Below are positions 54,610-61,697 of a DNA stretch of 64,000 nucleotides, one piece after another. Source of the stretch: Mucilaginibacter segetis. Lineage in GTDB: Bacteria; Bacteroidota; Bacteroidia; Sphingobacteriales; Sphingobacteriaceae. Under the pieces are notes generated by a model. The model was given only the letters and a program-made list of their open reading frames with translations, made no database searches and had not been told where the DNA came from. The stretch lies in assembly GCF_016522075.1 (NCBI RefSeq), contig NZ_JAEHFW010000002.1, positions 62,001 to 126,000 of the forward strand, written 5' to 3'. Every line of letters starts with the position of its first letter. Positions within the stretch are counted from its first letter, which is position 1. Both the position numbers and the translations under genes were made by a program.

Positions 54610-56415
54610 TTATTTTAAAAATGCTTTGATCACTTTAGCACGACCTTTGCCCGTATTAGTTAACGTGTATGATTGCGCTGCAGCAGGTATTACAAATGTT
54701 TCGGCGTAGGCAAATTCCTTTTTAGTACCGTCGGCTGTTTCCAGCAGAACAGCCTGCCCTTCAACAAGCATCAATACATGGCATACATTATTAGTTTCTA
54801 CGGTTACTTTGTGGTCAAACTCTATGCGATGTACATCATAAAAATGCTCGGCATGGGTTGGCACATGTACTAACTGATAACCGGCCCCGCTTTCTATTAC
54901 CTGTGGTTTTGATATCAGCTCGCGGTATACCTGCTTGCCTTTGCGGTTAAAATCGAGGTTGTTAAATGCATGGTCAATGTTTATCGGGCGGGGGTTCCCA
55001 TCCAGATCAAGCCGTACCCAGTCGTACATTTTAAACGTAAAAATGTAAGGGGTAGCGCTTATCTCCAGCACCAGGTTGCCGGCACCTGCGCTGTGCACTG
55101 TGCTGTTGGGTATTAAAAACAGATCGTGTTTTTTTGCCGGGTGCGATTGTACATATTTTTCAATCCCTATCTCTGTTCCGTTTTCCTGACTCTCTTCCAG
55201 TACATTTCTGAATTCATCCGGATCAATACTATCCTGAAAACCCAGGTAAACCCGTGCATTATCTTCACAGTCTAAAATATAATACGTTTCATCCTGCGTA
55301 ATGGTCTCGCCAAAATTCTCCTGTATATACTTCAGTTTTGGATGGCACTGAATGGACAGGTTACCACCATCATAAGTATCCAGGAAATCAAACCGGATAG
55401 GGAATTCGTCGCCAAATCTTTCGGCGTGTTTACCAAGTATGTTTTGGTTATTACTGAACATTATGGTATCAAAAGAAACCTCCAGCAAATTACCGTCGCT
55501 CTCAAAAACCAGCCCGTTCTCCGGTACGATCAACTCGAACGACCAGGCCAGGTTGATCACATCCTTATTGATATGATCAATATTATTCTTTATCCATTGC
55601 CCTCCCCATGCGCCGGGCTCAAACCACGGGCGCACGCGTAATACTGATGTACTTAATTTATTAAGGCCCTCTTCAAGATCCTTTTTGTACATCCAGTTAA
55701 TGGTATCAGGCCATTGCCCGTCAGCCATTACCGCTATTTTATTCAGGATGGCCTTTTTGTGGCTGTTTAGCATTACCCAATCCACAAAATAAAACCGCTT
55801 ATACATCTGAAAAGGAGCGTTTACATCAGCTACCCCTAAATTGGTTATGCTTCCGGCCCGCATTCTGAATTGCAATTCATTTTTTGGCAGGTCTATATAA
55901 ATCAGCGAAGCATCCCAGCCGCACAAAGCAGCACCCGTACCTATTATAATGTTGATATCGCTATCTGTTGGTTGCTGACCGGTAAGGCTGGTATCGTAAA
56001 GATCACTTAATGTAAGATCCGTTTTAGTTCCCCAAACAGATCCATATTCGCCTAAAAACGGTTCCACCAATAATTCAATTTCGCCAGCGGGTTTTAAAAG
56101 GTCTTCCGTCTTTATCCAGTTTACGCTTAATCCGGCCCCGGTAAAATGCATCTGTAAGGCAGCCTGTATCTTATCCCAAAAAACGCCTGCATAACCATCT
56201 ATCACCACCACCTTTTGGTCAATAATATATTCGGCCAAAGTGTCGAATCCGTTAAATATCTTTCCTGCACCTAATGCATGTGCCGGATAAACATTGTACC
56301 CGTCTTTAGCGTTCGGTGTAGTGTTTAAGTTAGCGGGCATTAAAAACTGCGTTGTTTTTCTCACTTCAGCTTCAATACTTGTTGCCTGGTTCCGGTCTTT
56401 AGTATCAATATCCAT
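54610..56415 (-). CDS. manA: Class I mannose-6-phosphate isomerase with long N-terminal domain
   Basis: A 601-residue protein. The C-terminal part, from about residue 262, is a type I phosphomannose isomerase: 'RPWFEPGAWGGQWIK', zinc ligands in 'IQCHPKLKYIQENFGE' (Gln, His, Glu) and 'STVHSAGAGNLVLEIS' (His). It interconverts mannose-6-P and fructose-6-P. The first 255 residues are extra compared with the usual length of about 320-390; they resemble a nucleoside/sugar kinase-like fold with a degenerate P-loop ('VVVIDGYAGVFWDKI') and probably no kinase activity. It is the first gene downstream of the GntR-controlled divergent promoter. Confidence 0.85.
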   Translation of the reverse strand: MDIDTKDRNQATSIEAEVRKTTQFLMPANLNTTPNAKDGYNVYPAHALGAGKIFNGFDTLAEYIIDQKVVVIDGYAGVFWDKIQAALQMHFTGAGLSVNWIKTEDLLKPAGEIELLVEPFLGEYGSVWGTKTDLTLSDLYDTSLTGQQPTDSDINIIIGTGAALCGWDASLIYIDLPKNELQFRMRAGSITNLGVADVNAPFQMYKRFYFVDWVMLNSHKKAILNKIAVMADGQWPDTINWMYKKDLEEGLNKLSTSVLRVRPWFEPGAWGGQWIKNNIDHINKDVINLAWSFELIVPENGLVFESDGNLLEVSFDTIMFSNNQNILGKHAERFGDEFPIRFDFLDTYDGGNLSIQCHPKLKYIQENFGETITQDETYYILDCEDNARVYLGFQDSIDPDEFRNVLEESQENGTEIGIEKYVQSHPAKKHDLFLIPNSTVHSAGAGNLVLEISATPYIFTFKMYDWVRLDLDGNPRPINIDHAFNNLDFNRKGKQVYRELISKPQVIESGAGYQLVHVPTHAEHFYDVHRIEFDHKVTVETNNVCHVLMLVEGQAVLLETADGTKKEFAYAETFVIPAAAQSYTLTNTGKGRAKVIKAFLK

Positions 56416-56430
56416 TTATTTGTAGTAATG

Positions 56431-56440
56431 TATGTACATA
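56431..56440. promoter_or_regulatory. GntR-type operator, manA side
   Basis: TATGTACATA is a perfect 10-base palindrome lying 15 bases upstream of the manA start. The wider 14-base context AATGTATGTACATA recurs in exact inverted form at 56637-56650. GntR/HutC-subfamily regulators bind symmetric GT-N-AC sites of this kind. The overlap with the expected manA leader suggests direct repression. Confidence 0.65.
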
Positions 56441-56636
56441 TTAATTTATACATAAAAAGCCCAAAGGCATAAATTATGTGTCGCAAAAAGAATTAATATA
56501 AGTGGTTTATAAGTTATATTGTACAAACATATGAACAAATATTAAATTTGCAAATAAATAATCAAATAAATCCTAACCCGTAAATACAGGGGTAATAGCG
56601 GTTAAATGATCTTTTACCGGCTCTATTATGTACATA

Positions 56637-56646
56637 CATTAAACTT
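56637..56646. promoter_or_regulatory. GntR-type operator, regulator side
   Basis: The second TATGTACATA palindrome, with the inverted 14-base context TATGTACATACATT, ends 38 bases upstream of the GntR start codon. Its presence suggests autoregulation. A weaker palindrome TTGTACAA lies between the two at 56519-56526. Confidence 0.65.
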
Positions 56647-56684
56647 TTAGATTAAAATTATTATCATTGTATATAACTATTTGT

Positions 56685-57413
56685 ATGAAATATTCCTTAG
56701 ATCATAAAAGCCCCGTTCCGTTGCATATACAAGCGGAAGAACTTTTAAGAAACCTGATCGCCGAAGAAGAATTTCAGAACGGCAAGTTACTGCCCAACGA
56801 GGTGGAACTGGCAAAAATGCTCGCCATATCCCGCACTACCCTGCGCCATGCTATCAATAAGCTGGTTTTTGAAGGATTACTTATCCGCAAGAAACGTACA
56901 GGCACAAAAGTTAACCAGGCAACGGTGAGTTCAAAATCAAACAACTGGTTAAGCTTTTCGCAGGAGATGAAATTGCGGGGCATCACTATAAAAAACTTTG
57001 AGCTGCATGTTACCTGGGTTTACCCGGATGAAATGCTGGCTAATTTTTTTGAGATAAAAACCGACCGCAAGGTATTAAAAATGGAACGGGTACGAGGCAA
57101 ACCCAATGAGCCTTTTGTATATTTTATATCTTATTTTCATCCGCGTATCGGCCTTACGGGCGATGAAGATTTTAAGCGCCCGCTTTATGAACTCCTGGAG
57201 ATGGACCACTCCACTGTTGCAACCTTATCAAAGGAAGAGATAAGCGCACACGCAGCTGATGATGATATTGCCGCTAAACTGCGGATAAAAAATGGCGAAC
57301 CGGTGCTGTTCCGCAAGCGCTTTGTGTTTGACCAGGGCGAAAGGCCGCTGGAATATAACCTGGGCTATTACAAAGCGGATAGTTTTGTATATACGGTAGA
57401 AAGCCGAAGGTAA
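56685..57413 (+). CDS. GntR family transcriptional regulator, HutC/UTRA subfamily
   Basis: A 242-residue regulator with an N-terminal GntR winged HTH ('VPLHIQAEELLRNLIAEEEFQNG' and 'LPNEVELAKMLAISRTTLRHAINKLVFEG') and a C-terminal UTRA ligand domain (about 90-240; 'LKMERVRGKPNEPFVYFISYFHP' and 'AHAADDDIAAKLRIKNGEPVLFRKR'). UTRA domains sense small metabolites, often sugar phosphates. It is divergent from manA and is the probable local regulator of the mannan operon. The ATG at 56685 (MKYSLDHKSPVPLH) is preferred to an in-frame TTG at 56667. Confidence 0.9.
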   Translation: MKYSLDHKSPVPLHIQAEELLRNLIAEEEFQNGKLLPNEVELAKMLAISRTTLRHAINKLVFEGLLIRKKRTGTKVNQATVSSKSNNWLSFSQEMKLRGITIKNFELHVTWVYPDEMLANFFEIKTDRKVLKMERVRGKPNEPFVYFISYFHPRIGLTGDEDFKRPLYELLEMDHSTVATLSKEEISAHAADDDIAAKLRIKNGEPVLFRKRFVFDQGERPLEYNLGYYKADSFVYTVESRR

Positions 57414-57888
57414 GCAGGAAATACATTTTACAATTACAAGCTGCAATAAACCCTCCGCCACACTCCTATGAACCTACCTACAAATTAAACTTTTACATTG
57501 TGCCTGTAGGCACGTTTGGTACAGGGATATCTTAACATGTTTTATGGTGCCGTAAAGATAAGTAATGTAATGCGGCTATACACATATATGGCTAAAGTAA
57601 AAAGAGGCTGACACTACGCTACACCCAAACGTGGTTGATTTCGAATAATCTGTAAGAATAACGTAATTTCCGTCTGGAGAAATTTCGCGGCGATGTGGAA
57701 TAAATCTGGCCGAGATAGATAAGGTTGAATAATTTAATATATTGAATTTCAATTCTAAATTTTAAATATTTATCTCTTTTAGGCTAAATAGATATCGTGT
57801 GAATTGAGTATAGTAGAAAACTATAAATAAGAGCTATATTTTATAAAATTTAATCTATTACCTTTATAAATGCCAAACCTATTATCAA
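57414..57888. other. AT-rich intergenic region with a small palindrome
   Basis: No convincing gene is seen in these 475 bases between the GntR and AIPR genes. The only clear structure is the palindrome GTGCCTGTAGGCAC at 57500-57513 (6-base arms, 2-base gap). The DNA becomes very AT-rich towards the AIPR gene, especially after 57720. No direct repeats suggesting an insertion boundary were found by eye. Confidence 0.5.
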
Positions 57889-59718
57889 ATGAGTAAATAT
57901 CAGACTTTAATCACAATTTTAGATGAATTGCGAAAAGAAGCTCCAATTCAGTATAAAAAATATTACCCGCTGGAAAGCGATAATGAAAAAACAAACCAAG
58001 CAAGATCGCAAGCTTTCATTCATCTATTTCTTAAAGTTAAATTTGGACTACTAACTTTTTTAGAGAGGGAGAGCTATATTACAGATGGCACTGATGATGG
58101 CGGAGTAGATGGCTATTTCATAGATAAGGAAAACGAACATATTTATTTCATTCAATCAAAATTCCGCAATAGTGAAGAAAATTTTGAAAATGTAAATATT
58201 GAGTTAGATGAGATACTGAAGATGGAATTAGATAGGATTACTAAAGGTGAAACCATAGGATCCAACGGACGAGAATATAACCCCAAGATTCAATCGTTAA
58301 TCAAATCAATTGACGAAATCTCTAATAAGCCTAAATGGAAAGAGATAGTAATAGTTTTAGCTAACGTAAAAGACAAGCACAGGGATAAAATTAATCATCT
58401 AACACAGTTTCCAACAGAAATTTTCAATTTTGATAAAGTTTATGACGACTTAATTTTCCCAGTTGTTTCAGGGACATTTTTCAGGCAAAGTGAGTTAAAA
58501 ATAACTATAAATGTTAATCCCAATACAAAGAATAACATTATAGACTATGATGTCGATACGGCAATAAAAGAATGTAATATTCGTGTCTTATTTGTACCCA
58601 CAATAGAAATTGCAAAAATACTTTATAAATATAAAAACTCCATACTTAAATTTAATCCAAGAAGCTATCTTGATTTAGCCGGGGGGTCTGTAAATTCAAA
58701 AATCTATCGTTCCATTACTGATATAACAACGAACGAATTTGCACTCTACAATAACGGTATTACAATGCTGTCGGACAAAACTTATTACAGTGATAGAACT
58801 GGTAGAAAGAGAGAAGCAGAAATGATTGTAACAAATCCTCAAATTATAAACGGCGGCCAAACTGCATTTACATTAAGCAGGATTTATGAAGACAAGCTAA
58901 ATACACATAGCGAAATGGAAGTTTTCGAAAACAAAGAGGTGTTATTAAAGATAATCACTTTCGAAGAAGATCTTGAAACAAAAATAGATGAAGAAAGTAA
59001 ATTAAAATTAATAGAAGCAATTTCTAAAGCAACCAATGACCAAACAGCTGTAACAGATGCTGATCGAACTTCAAATGATAAAATCCAAATAGAGGTACAA
59101 GAAAGTATCTTTAAAAAGTTTGGGTATTTCTACGAGCGTAAACGTGGGGAGTTTGGTGACGGCTTGCGTAGTAAATATATCGACAGATCAAGGATTGTTG
59201 ATCGCGAGACATTCATAAGGATTAGTTACGCCATAAATGGACATCCTGGTCAAGCCAGAAGAGTTGGCACGAAGTTCTTATTTAAAAAAAGAAATATAAA
59301 TTTAACGTTGCCTGACATTAATAATATAGATAAATACTTTTTTGGATATAAGGTATTTGGTTATTTAAATGAAATTCAAAAATCATTTGACAAAGATTTA
59401 AAAAACAGGTTCGGGCAAGCTCAATATGGAAACTCACTACGTTACGGAAAAATAGCAGTTGTAACGGTTGTAAGCAGACAGTACGCTAAAAACGGGCATA
59501 ATAGTGATTTTAATTCCGCTATCATTGAGTTAACAAAAATAGTATTAGAGTCTTGGAAGGAATTTGAAGAGCATATTCAAAATATCCCCAGGAATGAAAT
59601 ATATTTCATTAGATATAGAGAGCCCGAAACTAATATTGAAACAATAGAACTTAATTATGATAATTATTACAAGAGCAATTCAATTATAACAGATTTAAAT
59701 AGTTTTTTTAATATTTAA
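57889..59718 (+). CDS. AIPR family protein, possible phage-defence nuclease
   Basis: A 609-residue protein of the AIPR family (named for abortive infection phage resistance). The N-terminal region carries a restriction-endonuclease-like core: Asp74 in 'DDGGVDGYF' and Gln89-x-Lys91 in 'IYFIQSKFR', a D-x(14)-QxK version of the PD-(D/E)xK motif. The AIPR domain follows from about 235 with 'ALYNNGITMLSD', 'TNPQIINGGQTAFTL' and 'KATNDQTAVTDADRTSND'. It stands alone in AT-rich DNA unlike the neighbouring glycan genes, consistent with horizontal gain. Target and mechanism are not established; no partner gene is adjacent. Confidence 0.8.
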   Translation: MSKYQTLITILDELRKEAPIQYKKYYPLESDNEKTNQARSQAFIHLFLKVKFGLLTFLERESYITDGTDDGGVDGYFIDKENEHIYFIQSKFRNSEENFENVNIELDEILKMELDRITKGETIGSNGREYNPKIQSLIKSIDEISNKPKWKEIVIVLANVKDKHRDKINHLTQFPTEIFNFDKVYDDLIFPVVSGTFFRQSELKITINVNPNTKNNIIDYDVDTAIKECNIRVLFVPTIEIAKILYKYKNSILKFNPRSYLDLAGGSVNSKIYRSITDITTNEFALYNNGITMLSDKTYYSDRTGRKREAEMIVTNPQIINGGQTAFTLSRIYEDKLNTHSEMEVFENKEVLLKIITFEEDLETKIDEESKLKLIEAISKATNDQTAVTDADRTSNDKIQIEVQESIFKKFGYFYERKRGEFGDGLRSKYIDRSRIVDRETFIRISYAINGHPGQARRVGTKFLFKKRNINLTLPDINNIDKYFFGYKVFGYLNEIQKSFDKDLKNRFGQAQYGNSLRYGKIAVVTVVSRQYAKNGHNSDFNSAIIELTKIVLESWKEFEEHIQNIPRNEIYFIRYREPETNIETIELNYDNYYKSNSIITDLNSFFNI

Positions 59719-59762
59719 AAAGCCTTTTATTTATAAAATAATTATAATTACTTGCTATAATC

Positions 59763-59778
59763 GCAAGCCCCAGCTTGC
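59763..59778 (+). terminator. Hairpin downstream of the AIPR gene
   Basis: GCAAGC (59763-59768) and GCTTGC (59773-59778) form a 6-base stem with a CCCA loop, 45 bases after the AIPR stop. A T-rich stretch does not directly follow, so termination is uncertain. Confidence 0.35.
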
Positions 59779-59900
59779 AGTTTCATATACAGTACTAACC
59801 GAATCACTTTTCGCACGCACCAAATTACTCATTGCCGCCCTCCAATTTATTTTTATTTAACCTTAGTTAAGTAAAACACGTATACTACAGCTAGCAACAT

Positions 59901-61235
59901 ATGTTTAAAAAAATAAATGATCTGTGGTTCAGGCTCATCGGCGATGGAAATGCTTTCAGTTTAGAAAGTCGCATCTTTCATTCCATAAGCATCGCATTAA
60001 TTTTTGTGACGGCTTTTTATATCCCCTATGATTTTTTTGCCGGTCTGTACGTAGCTGCTTTATCCAGTCTGTTTTTTGCCGGCTTTTTTTTCTATCAGTA
60101 TTATAACTCGCGGGTTCGCGGTAAGCCACACAGTAATTTGCTGTTTGGTTTGCTGGGGCTGGTAATTTTATCGGTCAACTATTTTGCCAATTCGGGTATC
60201 AACGGCTCAACCGATCTGGTATGGCCGGCTTACCTGTTGCTGGTGTTTGCTATTTCGCCCTACCGGCAGCACCTTGCATGGCTATTGGTTTATCTGGCAA
60301 CGTTCCTGATACTGCATTTGGTGGCCTATTACTACCCCCAACTGGTAAAATATCCTTTCAGCGCAGGTATGGGCCAACTTACAGACCGCATTACAGCCTT
60401 CCCTTTACCTGTAATTGTTATATATATTGTTATAAAGTTTATAAGACGCAACTACGACAAAGAAAAAACAACGGCCGAGGAAAAGGCAACAGCCGTTGAA
60501 ACCCAAAACCAGCAAATATTAAAGCAAAAGCGCCTGTTAGAGGAAAGCAACGCGGAGAAAGACAAGCTGATGTCCATTATATCGCATGATATGCGCGCGC
60601 CGCTCGTTGGCATAAAAGGATACCTGGAACTATTGAAGGGGGTAGACCTTGACGACCACCAAAGCAGATCATTACAAAAAGAATTGCTGGAGGCTACCAA
60701 CAGCACCATGGATATGCTCACCAATTTGCTGCAATGGTCAAAATCGCAAATGGAAGGGCCCACCATTACCACTTTACCTGTTAACCTTTTTGCCACGCTA
60801 AAGGGCACGCTGGAAATGGGTAAAGCACAAGCCGCCCGCAAAAACATTACACTGGGGTACCATATCGACGATCAGATTGACGTATTGGCAGATACGGATA
60901 TGCTGCAATTAGTAGTGCGTAACCTGGTTAGCAATGCCATTAAATTTACTCCGCCGGGCGGTATCATCAATATAGATGCCCGCATGATACAGCACGAATG
61001 TAAAATAACCGTGAGCGATAATGGTAAGGGTATTGATAAACACAAGCAGGAAAAAATATTCTCCATTAATACCGAACCCGGCTTTGGCACCAATAACGAG
61101 AAAGGCGTAGGCCTGGGCCTGCTGCTTTGCAAGGAATTTATTGAGCGGCAGGGCGGCCGCATAGGGTTTGAAAGCACCTTTGGCCGGGGCTCCAGCTTTT
61201 TTATTTTTATACCGCCGCATGATAAAACTCCGTAG
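59901..61235 (+). CDS. Membrane sensor histidine kinase
   Basis: A 444-residue histidine kinase. The N-terminal 180 residues hold about six membrane helices (for example 'IALIFVTAFYIPYDFFAGLY', 'LLFGLLGLVILSVNYF', 'VIVIYIVIKFI'), followed by a coiled coil (KEKTTAEEKATAVETQNQQI). The HisKA motif has His229 in 'LMSIISHDMRAPLVGIKGYL', and the ATPase domain shows the N box 'NLVSNAIKFTPPGG', G1 'DNGKGID' and G2 'GVGLGLLLCKEF'. All catalytic boxes are intact. No response regulator gene is adjacent within the window, so it is an orphan kinase; its signal is unknown. Confidence 0.92.
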   Translation: MFKKINDLWFRLIGDGNAFSLESRIFHSISIALIFVTAFYIPYDFFAGLYVAALSSLFFAGFFFYQYYNSRVRGKPHSNLLFGLLGLVILSVNYFANSGINGSTDLVWPAYLLLVFAISPYRQHLAWLLVYLATFLILHLVAYYYPQLVKYPFSAGMGQLTDRITAFPLPVIVIYIVIKFIRRNYDKEKTTAEEKATAVETQNQQILKQKRLLEESNAEKDKLMSIISHDMRAPLVGIKGYLELLKGVDLDDHQSRSLQKELLEATNSTMDMLTNLLQWSKSQMEGPTITTLPVNLFATLKGTLEMGKAQAARKNITLGYHIDDQIDVLADTDMLQLVVRNLVSNAIKFTPPGGIINIDARMIQHECKITVSDNGKGIDKHKQEKIFSINTEPGFGTNNEKGVGLGLLLCKEFIERQGGRIGFESTFGRGSSFFIFIPPHDKTP

Positions 61236-61697
61236 TAATAAACCAACCCGAGCCGCGCCTTCGGTAGCACTGTTCCCTGTTTTTCCTACCCGTATTTCTG
61301 TTCCGTTTTCTCAAAAGCGGAACACTTTTTAAAATATTTTAGTTAATTAATTATCAAACACTTACCGGATTTATCTAAAGCTCAGGGACAACAAATCTAA
61401 AAAAATAAAAAATGCAACTATTTGCATATCAAGGTGTTCCGCCTGTTCCGTTTTGCTTATATACACACGCGGAACACCCGTACAAACCAGAGCATAACAG
61501 ATGGACATAGTTACCTCATTTGCTTTTTTTATTTTTGGTAGTATGGCATATCTGATACCATCTGGATGCTGCCTATGCAACCAAAAGAATAAACTGTAAA
61601 TAAACTGATTCCTGAATAAGCAGCATGTTTTGCAAGAAATTAAATCGCTTGCACGAATGTTCTGCTGCAATATGGATAACCTGTAATTAGTGATCAT
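61236..61697. other. Intergenic region with two GGAAC-type hairpins
   Basis: These 462 bases between the kinase and rhamnosidase genes hold no convincing gene. Two related hairpins are visible. At 61300-61323 GTTCCG pairs with CGGAAC (extended by TTTT/AAAA), followed by TTTTT at 61326-61330; it can serve as the kinase terminator. At 61433-61442 and 61469-61478 a perfect 10-base inverted repeat GGTGTTCCGC/GCGGAACACC encloses 26 bases. The shared TGTTCCG motif (also at 61444-61450) suggests a dispersed repeat family. A 108-residue minus-strand frame at 61371-61697 crosses these hairpins and is not credible. Confidence 0.5.

Noticed and set aside
61371-61697. 108-residue minus-strand frame in the kinase-rhamnosidase gap
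   Set aside because: It runs through both hairpin structures, has unusual composition and no recognisable family.
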